A stretch of DNA of 22,120 nt from a virus. Where the stretch lies: the IMG/VR virus record IMGVR_UViG_3300010354_000762, positions 1-22,120 of that record; one strand, written 5' to 3'. Both the position numbers and the translations under genes were made by a program. This document shows, in pieces, positions 1 to 6,852 of the stretch; the stretch's first letter is position 1, and every line of letters begins with the position of its first letter. Under the pieces are notes generated by a model. That model saw nothing but the letters and a program-made list of their open reading frames with translations. It was not told the origin of the DNA and did not search any database.

Positions 1-468
1 GGTATCACCATTCACAAGACGGAAACCGCCGATCAAATCGTCTTCATCAGTCTCAATCGTGATGTTAACACGAATGAGTTCACGTTTCAGTTGAGCACAA
101 GCTTGTTCAACACCGAAAGTTTTTCCGTTACCAGAAAGACCAGTGATGAACACAGGGTAAAACTGACGAGAAGAAATAACCTTTTTAAGATCACTAAAGT
201 TACCAAAGCTGACGAAGGAAGCATCTTTTTCAGGAACGAAGTTTACAGGATTGAAAGCGGGTTCTACAGCAGGTGCGTGATAAACCTCTTCAAGTTTTTC
301 TGCAACAGTAAGATTCCAAACACCACGACCACTCTTGAATCGATCAAGTTTTTTGGTCAGAGTTTGGTAAGAAATACCAACTTCATCGGAATAAGCACGC
401 AGGTCTGAAGCAACAATAGTTTGACCGAAACGAGTGATGAGGTCAGAGATTTCAAGTTGTTTTGCCAT
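1..468 (-). CDS. cobS: CobS-type AAA+ ATPase, N-terminal 156 residues (runs off left edge)
   Basis: The reading frame opens with ATG at 468-466 and stays open to base 1, so the C-terminal part lies outside the window. The N-terminal ~70 residues look like a helical DNA-binding-like or adaptor segment. A Walker A motif GLSGNGKT follows at about residues 112-119, and then DEDDLIGGFRLVNGDT, typical of the MoxR/CobS branch of AAA+ ATPases. In bacteria CobS is the ATPase of the aerobic cobaltochelatase CobNST, and cobS is a well-known cyanophage gene. Here it lies directly downstream of a VWA-domain gene, the usual partner arrangement for MoxR/CobS ATPases. A near-consensus sigma-70-like promoter precedes it in the 85-bp gap. 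The CobS/MoxR-class assignment is secure; a role in cobalamin synthesis is only one possibility. Walker B and the sensor motifs cannot be seen here. Confidence 0.85.
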   Translation of the reverse strand, partial: MAKQLEISDLITRFGQTIVASDLRAYSDEVGISYQTLTKKLDRFKSGRGVWNLTVAEKLEEVYHAPAVEPAFNPVNFVPEKDASFVSFGNFSDLKKVISSRQFYPVFITGLSGNGKTFGVEQACAQLKRELIRVNITIETDEDDLIGGFRLVNGDT

Positions 469-502
469 TATCAAAAAGCGATGGGTCGTTTGTTACCTTG
501 TA

Positions 503-531
503 ATTATAGATGGGATTGGGGGACAGGTCAA
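503..531 (-). promoter_or_regulatory. Sigma-70-like promoter ahead of cobS
   Basis: Reading leftward, TTGACC (531-526) is followed by a 17-bp spacer and a perfect TATAAT (508-503). The expected start near 496 would leave a leader of about 28 nt before the cobS ATG at 468. A 6-bp inverted repeat, GGATTG (513-518) and CAATCC (529-534), overlaps the -35 and spacer and could be an operator or a weak hairpin in the upstream transcript. No late box is seen here, so cobS probably can be expressed by host RNA polymerase. Confidence 0.65.
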
Positions 532-553
532 TCCTCCAACCCATTAGCAAATT

Positions 554-2749
554 TTATGAGATCAGACTAGCAAAAGAAGAAAGAACCTTTTTGTTAATAC
601 TCTTAGACTTTTGAGATTTAACAAAAGCATCTTTCAACTTGGAAGTTTCTACTACAGTTGTAGAAAAATCATAATTACTAGAAAGACTATTTGAGTGCAT
701 CACATAGAGAGATTTGTAACCACAATTTTTAAATTCAACAGATTTTTCTTTTTTCCATTGTTTTTGATAAACTTCATAATCATCTTCAATATATTCTTTA
801 TTATCACTGTAGATAGAATACATATCACGACTGGATGCAAGTCGAATACCAATCAAATTAACATCGGGGAATCTATCAGAAACAGAATCCAAGAAAATTT
901 TAGTAGTTTTTGTACAACAACCATACATACCAAAGAAAGGATAAACACGACCAGTCTTACGATCCCGAAGAACACAGTTATCAGTAAGCGAATATGAATT
1001 AATCCTACCGTAACTAGATTTATGACTCACAGAATCTGCAGTCCTACCAATAGATTGTGCCTCACCATCAGTCAAAATAATAACATTAGTTTTTTGACAC
1101 TTAGTTTTATTTTTAAATTGAGGAATCAATTCATGCAAAGTAACAATAGATTCATTCAGAGGTGTACCAGATAGATAATAACCATTAGGAGAACACAAAC
1201 AACTTCCACGCATAGAAGATGCGAGTCTCCACAGATTACGAAATTGAGTTTCAATATCTACCTTTGAAGTAGAACTAATCACATTCAAAAGATTGAAGTT
1301 ACTAGATACGTGAATTTGATTTGGTTGAAACTCTTGATGTTCTGATGGACGAATACGAGTTTGAGTATCAAAATCGAAATTATTGTAATAAGAATAATCG
1401 TTAGTAAAACAATAAACGTCAAAAGGTACTTGAACTTTACGACAGAACCAAAGAAGATTCATCAATTGTTGTACAGTGTCCATAAGGATATTACCCATAG
1501 AACCAGACCAATCAAGAATAAACATCAATCCGTGATTTTTACCATCAGGAGTGACAGTAATTTTTTTGAAAAGATCTTCATTCCATTTGTAAGTGGTCAG
1601 TTTGGAAGTATCCAGAACACCAGTTTTAGCAACACTTGCACGAGCATATTGATCTGCAGATTTACGCATTTCAAATTCTTTTACAAGATAATTGACTTCT
1701 CGTTGAGAATTTTTTCTAAAACTGATATATTTTTTATCAACCTGTTCTAGTGACTTTGCGGACTGTGGTTGCCAACATGTATTCAATTGTTCAGTAATTT
1801 TTTCAACAGGAATAATAATATTATCTAGATTAAGTTTGGGAATTTCCAAATACAATGGATCACGGGTGGTTTTAGTAATAAATTGTTTCTGAGATTGATT
1901 AAAAGCTTGATCAGTTTCAGATTCAATATTTACATCTGGTTGAGGACAATTATCACCAAAAGTACCAGCAGATTTATTATCACCAGTTTCAAATTCTTCA
2001 GGAGAAGAATTGTCTGGATTGTTGGGTTGACTTTCAGATTCACCAGAAAAATCAGGTTGAGATTCCGAAGATTGTGGTTGAGATTCACCAGAAAAATCAG
2101 GTTGAGATTCCGAAGATTGTGGTTGATTATCTTGATAGGAAGATCCAGAAGAATCGGATTTTTGATCCGAGACTTGAGGATCTTCAAATTTATCGAGTTC
2201 GTGTTCCTTGGTATAATCAAGAATTTTACGAGCTACATCAACTACATCTTCAAATGTCTCAGACTTTTCTACAAGTTCGACAAGTTGTTTTTCCTTTTCA
2301 TTGAAAGGAATTAGTGCATTTGCATGAATACCAACTTTAAAATAAAGATTGATACGGTCAATCAAAGTATAAGTATTGAATTCCCTATTTCCAGTCTTGA
2401 AAAAATCTTTTTTGTACAGTTCTACATATGCAGTATAAAAATTACGAGCAAGACCAGGAAATTTTTTCTTCATCATTTTTTCAATCCGTGCATCTTCAAT
2501 TACATTGAGATACGATTGAGGAATACCTTGTGGTTTTGAATAGTCAATAGGAGTAAACAATGCATGTCCAACTTCATGACCCACAAGCATATCATAAACT
2601 TCACCAGAAGCAGTGTCCCAAACAGGCAGTGTAAGAATACGATTCTTGATATCGAACGATGCTGTCTCAACACTGCGGTGTTCTACTACGAGGTTTTCCG
2701 TAGCAAGAAGACGAGCAAGATTTCCTTTGACTTCGATGTTTAGGGACAC
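554..2749 (-). CDS. HExxH metallopeptidase-like / VWA domain protein (CobT-like partner of CobS)
   Basis: 731 residues, starting at GTG (2749) with a strong GGAGG five bases upstream. The N-terminal domain carries HEVGH at residues 58-62 (HExxH zinc motif) and NVIEDARIE at 82-90, whose E85 is a plausible third zinc ligand, as in gluzincin-type peptidases. Residues about 190-280 are an acidic Ser/Gln/Pro/Glu linker with a perfect 15-residue tandem repeat (209-238). The C-terminal part is a VWA domain: ILDWSGSMG at 411-419 gives the MIDAS DxSxS, and IILTDGEA further on fits a later VWA strand. The layout (N-terminal domain, acidic linker, VWA) resembles CobT, and cobS follows directly. It probably works with the CobS ATPase as an AAA+/VWA machine. 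Whether the peptidase site is active, and on what, is unknown. It has its own sigma-70-like promoter. Confidence 0.75.
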   Translation of the reverse strand: MSLNIEVKGNLARLLATENLVVEHRSVETASFDIKNRILTLPVWDTASGEVYDMLVGHEVGHALFTPIDYSKPQGIPQSYLNVIEDARIEKMMKKKFPGLARNFYTAYVELYKKDFFKTGNREFNTYTLIDRINLYFKVGIHANALIPFNEKEKQLVELVEKSETFEDVVDVARKILDYTKEHELDKFEDPQVSDQKSDSSGSSYQDNQPQSSESQPDFSGESQPQSSESQPDFSGESESQPNNPDNSSPEEFETGDNKSAGTFGDNCPQPDVNIESETDQAFNQSQKQFITKTTRDPLYLEIPKLNLDNIIIPVEKITEQLNTCWQPQSAKSLEQVDKKYISFRKNSQREVNYLVKEFEMRKSADQYARASVAKTGVLDTSKLTTYKWNEDLFKKITVTPDGKNHGLMFILDWSGSMGNILMDTVQQLMNLLWFCRKVQVPFDVYCFTNDYSYYNNFDFDTQTRIRPSEHQEFQPNQIHVSSNFNLLNVISSTSKVDIETQFRNLWRLASSMRGSCLCSPNGYYLSGTPLNESIVTLHELIPQFKNKTKCQKTNVIILTDGEAQSIGRTADSVSHKSSYGRINSYSLTDNCVLRDRKTGRVYPFFGMYGCCTKTTKIFLDSVSDRFPDVNLIGIRLASSRDMYSIYSDNKEYIEDDYEVYQKQWKKEKSVEFKNCGYKSLYVMHSNSLSSNYDFSTTVVETSKLKDAFVKSQKSKSINKKVLSSFASLIS
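2036..2126 (-). repeat. 45-bp tandem repeat, two perfect copies, in the VWA-protein linker
   Basis: Two adjacent identical 45-bp units (2036-2081 and 2081-2126 share the same phase) encode the 15-residue unit QPQSSESQPDFSGES twice. The repeat lies in the acidic, probably disordered linker between the peptidase-like and VWA domains. Because 45 is a multiple of three, copy number could vary without breaking the frame. Confidence 0.9.
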
Positions 2750-2775
2750 GGGTTCCTCCGTTGGTTGATGAACCT

Positions 2776-2804
2776 ATAGTAGGACCATATGGCACCCATG
2801 TCAA
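2776..2804 (-). promoter_or_regulatory. Sigma-70-like promoter ahead of the VWA-protein gene
   Basis: In the 61-bp gap after gene 46, a perfect TTGACA (2804-2799) is followed by a 17-bp spacer and TACTAT (2781-2776). The predicted start near 2769 gives a ~20-nt leader containing the GGAGG that precedes the GTG start. The -10 matches only four of six consensus bases, but the perfect -35, exact spacing and intergenic position support it. Confidence 0.55.
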
Positions 2805-2810
2805 GTGGCT

Positions 2811-4532
2811 TCAAAATTTTTCTTCGACAGTACTGAAATTTTTATACTTATCGAACTTCAAAATTCTATCAAATTTATCTAAGATAGAATCTCCTTTATG
2901 AGATATTACCATAACATTGGTCCCTTCGTCAAGACCTTTAATAATTCTCATGAAATCATCAGTACCAGCAACGTCTAGTGAACTGTCAAATACTTCATCT
3001 AAAATAAGAAGATTTGTATTAGCAGAATTTTTAAGTTTAGCGACAGATCTCCAAGTAAACATTAGAGATAAATCTATTCTCATTTTCTCACCTTCTGAAA
3101 AAGAAGCGTAAGTAAAATCATCACGATATCTAGACTTGATGGTTTCGTCAAAGTTTTCATCAAGTGTAAAGTTCACATAAAAATCCATTGATTGCAAATA
3201 TTTATTAATCAATTGATTCATTACAGGTAGATATTTTTTAATGATTTGAGATTTGATTCCTCCATCTTTGAGAAGATTATTTAATACATCATAATTTGTT
3301 TTCTTAGTTTTTAAATCAGAAAGACGTTTTGAAAGAGAAACACCGTCAGAAACATATTCATTTAATTTATTTTTTTCATCAGTCATATTGTTATTATTGT
3401 TTTCAATATCAGAAATTTCTTTCCGTATCTCATCAATAATTCTTGTAACTTGACGATTACTGTTTATTGCAGAACTAATTTCATTATTATATTTTTGTAT
3501 TTCACTTAAGATAGAATTTTTTTCTTCTAATTTTAAATTTGTTTGTTCAATCTCAGATTCTAATTTTAAAAGTGCATCTTCTAGTTTTAAAATTTGATTG
3601 GTGTTTTCTTGAATATGATGATGTTTAATATCACCCGTAATCTCCTGATTACATTGTGGACAAACATCATTTTCTTCAAAAAACTTTTTATAATTTGTAT
3701 GATCTTTCTTCTTACTACCAAACTTAATTTTAAAAGTTTCTAACTCTTTAATTTTTTTATCAATATTTTGAAGTTTGGTATACTGTTCTTGCAGTTCATT
3801 AATTTTAAAATTATACAAATTAATCATGTCTTGATTAAGTTCAACTTCTGCACTTAATTCTTCTATTTTATTTTTCTTTTGATCTATAGTTTTGTCACTA
3901 TGTTTTTTGAGATTATCAATAAATTTTTTCTGAATATCTACCTTCTCTTTAATTAGATCAATGTCCCTGTCTAAATTTTTTATTTCATCTGCAGTGGTTT
4001 TCATACGATCTCTAACAATAACGTGCATTGTAGAGAAAATTTTAATATCTAGAAGATCTTCAATCACTTCTCTACGATGAGCAGCAGGAAGTTGCATAAA
4101 TGGAACAAAAGTACTTGAACCCAAGATAACAATTTGAGTAAAAGATTTGTAGTTCAATTTTAAGACATGCTGTTCTAACCACTTCTGCTGATCAGCAGAA
4201 GCTGAAGATTGATCTAAAAGATTATTGTTTCTATAAATTTCAAAAATATTTGGTTTCATACCACGAACTACTTTCCATGTGGTATTACCAATTTGAAATT
4301 CTATTTCTACAAGACAATCAGAACCATTGATGGAATTGATGAGTTGATTTTTATTTACCTTTCTGAAAGACTTATTAAACAACGCAAAAATAATAGCTTC
4401 TATAATAGTACTTTTTCCAGCGCCATTTGTACCCACAATAAGGGTACTCTTGTGGGTATCTAAATTAACTTCAATTGGTGTGTTTCCAGTTGCGAGAAAA
4501 TTTTTATAACTAATTTTCTTAAATAAAATCAT
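2811..4532 (-). CDS. 46: gp46 recombination nuclease ATPase subunit (Rad50/SbcC-like)
   Basis: 573 residues, close to T4 gp46 (560). The order is that of Rad50/SbcC proteins: Walker A GTNGAGKST at 34-42, a long coiled coil (about 180-410) interrupted by the zinc-hook CPQC at 291-294, an ABC signature FSEGEK at 478-483, and Walker B LLILDE at 508-513 followed by the D-loop. With gp47 it forms the Mre11-Rad50-type complex that resects DNA ends to make 3' single strands for UvsX/UvsY-driven recombination-dependent replication. In T4 it also supports host DNA breakdown. The ATG at 4532 overlaps the end of the upstream small gene by 14 bp, which suggests translational coupling. No key motif is missing. 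Confidence 0.96.
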   Translation of the reverse strand: MILFKKISYKNFLATGNTPIEVNLDTHKSTLIVGTNGAGKSTIIEAIIFALFNKSFRKVNKNQLINSINGSDCLVEIEFQIGNTTWKVVRGMKPNIFEIYRNNNLLDQSSASADQQKWLEQHVLKLNYKSFTQIVILGSSTFVPFMQLPAAHRREVIEDLLDIKIFSTMHVIVRDRMKTTADEIKNLDRDIDLIKEKVDIQKKFIDNLKKHSDKTIDQKKNKIEELSAEVELNQDMINLYNFKINELQEQYTKLQNIDKKIKELETFKIKFGSKKKDHTNYKKFFEENDVCPQCNQEITGDIKHHHIQENTNQILKLEDALLKLESEIEQTNLKLEEKNSILSEIQKYNNEISSAINSNRQVTRIIDEIRKEISDIENNNNNMTDEKNKLNEYVSDGVSLSKRLSDLKTKKTNYDVLNNLLKDGGIKSQIIKKYLPVMNQLINKYLQSMDFYVNFTLDENFDETIKSRYRDDFTYASFSEGEKMRIDLSLMFTWRSVAKLKNSANTNLLILDEVFDSSLDVAGTDDFMRIIKGLDEGTNVMVISHKGDSILDKFDRILKFDKYKNFSTVEEKF

Positions 4533-4791
4533 GACTCATAGTTGGCGGTATTACAAAATCGTCTGGGGTAATAATCACATAATTATACCCGAAACTTTCA
4601 CAAGCATCAATGGCTTGTCGATGTGGTATTTCTGTTACTTCTAGACTAGGTAATCCTTCTGCTTCTAAAAGACCTGCATATCTTTCTGCATCGTCTTTTT
4701 CTTGAAATATTTGGAGAACCTTAGAACCATCGGAAAGTTCGATAGAGTATGCACCCTCTTCTTTTTTTCCAGCAACAGTTATGACATACAT
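4519..4791 (-). CDS. Small DUF3110-like protein between genes 47 and 46
   Basis: About 90 residues. I chose the ATG at 4791 because it forms a TAATG overlap with the stop of gene 47; an in-frame ATG five codons earlier (4806) lies inside gene 47. The protein starts MYVITVAGKKEEGAYSIEL and continues with a segment (around EKDDAERYAGLLEAEGLPS) resembling DUF3110, a small alpha/beta family mostly known from cyanobacteria and their phages. There is no signal peptide or membrane segment. Function is unknown. Its place inside the 47-46 unit, overlapping both neighbours, suggests it is made in step with the nuclease and may modulate it. The family match is from memory of the pattern and was not searched. 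Confidence 0.75.
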   Translation of the reverse strand: MYVITVAGKKEEGAYSIELSDGSKVLQIFQEKDDAERYAGLLEAEGLPSLEVTEIPHRQAIDACESFGYNYVIITPDDFVIPPTMSHDFI

Positions 4792-5840
4792 TACTGAATC
4801 TCGCATGCTTCTACATAGATAGATTTCATAAGACTTTTTAATTCACTCTTATCGAAATTGGTATTCATATCTTCTATGTAGTTATGGAGAGTTGTTAAAG
4901 TATCAACTACTTCTACATTTGTTTCTACATCATCTGTTTCATAATTAAAGTTTGTATCTTCAATTATTTTGATTTCGTGTACTCCAATTTCATAAAGAGA
5001 CTCTATAAATTTATCAAAATTATAGTAATCTTTTTTTTGTTCAACTACAATTTTGATATAAGTATCTTTATATTCAGTTAGATCTAATTCTAGATAATTT
5101 ACGTTTGAATCATTATAAAATATTTTTTTAAAAATTTGATGAGGATTTTCAAAAAACTTTACTTTATTTTTTGTAGGATCAAATAAATGAAATCCTCTGG
5201 TATCACCATAATCATTCCAATATATTTGATATGGATTACCTAGGTATGAAATATTATCTTTACTAGACTTGTGATGGAAATGTCCAGAATAAACATGATC
5301 AAATTTTGAGAACATGTCTGGATTCATACCACCTTCAAATACATGTCCCTGATGTGCAACAAATCCATTTAGTTCTAAATGTCCCATTGCAATTTTAGAA
5401 CTAGTATCTGAAATATGTTTCATCACTTGATTATAATTATCAGAGTTAATCCATGGAATTAAAGTTATTTTAGTTCCTTCTACCATGATATCTTCTATTT
5501 CACTATAAGTCATAATATTATTATAACTATCAAGGAGCAAATCTGGAGTATTGATTTTATTTGTGTTCTTATAATATGAAGTATGATTACCTACAATCAT
5601 ATGAACAGTGATACCCATCGCTTCTAAAGTATCATAATACTCTCTTTTAATTCTGTTTAACGCAGAAAAATCAATACCTTTACGATTGTCAAAGGTATCC
5701 CCCAAATCAATAATTGTCTTTACTTTGTGTTTTTGTAATGTAGGAAAAAATACATCATTATAAAAACGCATAAAATAATCCCAGAAAATCTGGGATCCTT
5801 TTCTAGCATCAAGATGTTGATCTGTAATCAATCCAATCAT
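4791..5840 (-). CDS. 47: gp47 recombination endonuclease subunit (Mre11/SbcD-like)
   Basis: 349 residues (T4 gp47 is 339). All metal-binding motifs of the Mre11/SbcD calcineurin-like phosphoesterases are present in order: DQH at 7-9, GDTFDNR at 47-53, GNH at 84-86, GHLE at 153-156 and GHFHHK at 186-191. It is the nuclease partner of gp46 and processes DNA ends for phage recombination and replication. The ATG follows the gene 55 stop by four bases, and a GAGG inside the end of gene 55 serves as ribosome site. The stop overlaps the DUF3110-like gene start (TAATG). Confidence 0.96.
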   Translation of the reverse strand: MIGLITDQHLDARKGSQIFWDYFMRFYNDVFFPTLQKHKVKTIIDLGDTFDNRKGIDFSALNRIKREYYDTLEAMGITVHMIVGNHTSYYKNTNKINTPDLLLDSYNNIMTYSEIEDIMVEGTKITLIPWINSDNYNQVMKHISDTSSKIAMGHLELNGFVAHQGHVFEGGMNPDMFSKFDHVYSGHFHHKSSKDNISYLGNPYQIYWNDYGDTRGFHLFDPTKNKVKFFENPHQIFKKIFYNDSNVNYLELDLTEYKDTYIKIVVEQKKDYYNFDKFIESLYEIGVHEIKIIEDTNFNYETDDVETNVEVVDTLTTLHNYIEDMNTNFDKSELKSLMKSIYVEACEIQ

Positions 5841-5844
5841 AATC

Positions 5845-6318
5845 TCACTTCCTCGATTTAGATTCTAACTGTTCCTTAATTGTATTCATTAAAGAACTAT
5901 CATATCCCATAAGACTGGAATCTGCAGTAAAAACTTCATCAAATCCAGACTTTTCTAAAAGTCTAGCTTTAATCTCTAGTTGTTTCTTCTCTTTTTGAAT
6001 ACGTCTCAAAAAAGCGTAATAGATAATTTGAGTAAAATAAGCAAATGGATTACTTGATTTTGCTGGATCAAAATTATCTATGTATTGTAAGCAATTCTCA
6101 ATGCCGTCACAAATCATGTCATCCTTAAACATATAGTTGACAAAATTTGGTTTATAGGATAAATGTGTTGCAATCTTTAGAAAGCAAGATCCTATATAAT
6201 TCGGAACTCTAGGTCTCTCTAGACCTTCTTCCTTGGCATTAAGAACATCTTTCTTATATAAAATTAGAGCTTCAAGAAACTCTCTATTATTAACGTAATG
6301 TTCTTTCTTAGCGGCCAT
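5845..6318 (-). CDS. 55: gp55 late-transcription sigma factor
   Basis: 157 residues (T4 gp55 is 185). Residues about 67-113, from DDMICDGIENCLQYIDNFDP through FAYFTQIIYYAFLRRIQKEK, match the sigma-70 region 2 core-binding and -10-recognition helices kept in gp55-type sigma factors; there are no clear regions 3 or 4. It directs host RNA polymerase to TATAAATA-type late promoters, several of which lie upstream of the head and tail genes in this window. The C-terminus is polar and may contain the sliding-clamp contact used by T4 gp55, but I cannot identify it firmly. It is preceded by a 117-bp gap with a sigma-70-like promoter and followed after four bases by gene 47. Confidence 0.93.
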   Translation of the reverse strand: MAAKKEHYVNNREFLEALILYKKDVLNAKEEGLERPRVPNYIGSCFLKIATHLSYKPNFVNYMFKDDMICDGIENCLQYIDNFDPAKSSNPFAYFTQIIYYAFLRRIQKEKKQLEIKARLLEKSGFDEVFTADSSLMGYDSSLMNTIKEQLESKSRK

Positions 6319-6343
6319 ATAAGTACGAATAATATATGCGTAT

Positions 6344-6372
6344 ATTTTAACACACTATTTACACAATGACAA
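6344..6372 (-). promoter_or_regulatory. Sigma-70-like promoter ahead of gene 55
   Basis: TTGTCA (6372-6367), a 17-bp spacer, then TAAAAT (6349-6344): one mismatch from consensus in each hexamer. The expected start near 6337 gives a leader of about 20 nt to the gene 55 ATG at 6318. A host-type promoter fits the need to make gp55 before late promoters work. It would also serve genes 47, DUF3110-like and 46. Confidence 0.6.
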
Positions 6373-6378
6373 CGGCCC

Positions 6379-6407
6379 TTGACAAGTGCTAAAAAAGTAT
6401 GTACAAT
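6379..6407 (+). promoter_or_regulatory. Sigma-70-like promoter on the opposite (plus) strand
   Basis: A perfect TTGACA (6379-6384), a 17-bp spacer and TACAAT (6402-6407, one mismatch) read rightward. It is back to back with the gene 55 promoter in the same 117-bp gap. Transcription would start near 6414 and run antisense into the Sm-like gene and possibly uvsW; no plus-strand gene follows. It scores as well as the sense-strand sites here, but whether it is used cannot be told from sequence. Confidence 0.45.
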
Positions 6408-6435
6408 AACTATGCCAGAGTTTCAAGATTAGTTA

Positions 6436-6852
6436 TCAGCTATTATCTTTAGATTCTATATTAAGTTTGAAGAGATCCTCTAGTACTGATCTAGCTTCTT
6501 CAATCTTATTTTTAAATCCCATTTCTTTATCAAGGGACAACTGGTTTGAATCTAATTGATTAGCTATCTTTCTTACTGTCACATGATATAGTTGAGCCAT
6601 TTTATCTTCTGGTTCTCCTATACTCATGACTTTTTGTTTATCAATAAAAAATATTGAATCTTTACTGAATTTAAACCAAGGTGTTAGATCTACCTTACAT
6701 GCCATTCCGTAAGGTGTCTCAATTACTTCGCTATCAATTTCAAAAGGATATTCTAACAGAAATCCCTCTTCTTCGGGGTAGGGAACAATTTTAGAAATAA
6801 TCTGTTCCCCTGTAATTAATTTTAAAATACCAAAAAATTGTTCATGTTTCAT
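6436..6852 (-). CDS. Conserved phage hypothetical protein, Sm-like N-terminus
   Basis: 138 residues, cytoplasmic, with no signal or membrane segment. The N-terminal ~75 residues (starting MKHEQFFGILKLITGEQIIS) have the short beta-strand pattern and central GE turn typical of Sm-like folds. The C-terminal ~55 residues are predicted helical and charged. Similar small genes next to uvsW occur in cyanophage genomes as conserved hypotheticals. The ATG at 6852 overlaps the uvsW stop (TAATG), so it is probably co-translated with uvsW, and it is the last gene before the promoter-bearing gap ahead of gene 55. An RNA-related role would suit an Sm fold but is only inference. Confidence 0.7.
   Translation of the reverse strand: MKHEQFFGILKLITGEQIISKIVPYPEEEGFLLEYPFEIDSEVIETPYGMACKVDLTPWFKFSKDSIFFIDKQKVMSIGEPEDKMAQLYHVTVRKIANQLDSNQLSLDKEMGFKNKIEEARSVLEDLFKLNIESKDNS

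Noticed and set aside
91-408. Open frame on the plus strand opposite cobS
   Set aside because: It is antisense to a frame with Walker A and CobS-type motifs, has no ribosome site, and its composition is what the reverse of a coding strand gives.
513-534. GGATTG/CAATCC hairpin after the VWA gene as a terminator
   Set aside because: No T-run follows and it overlaps a good promoter, so an operator or chance is more likely.
1361-2539. Several plus-strand frames opposite the VWA-protein gene, one Arg/Phe-rich with internal repeats
   Set aside because: The repeats mirror the 45-bp tandem repeat of the true gene on the minus strand, and no start signals are seen.
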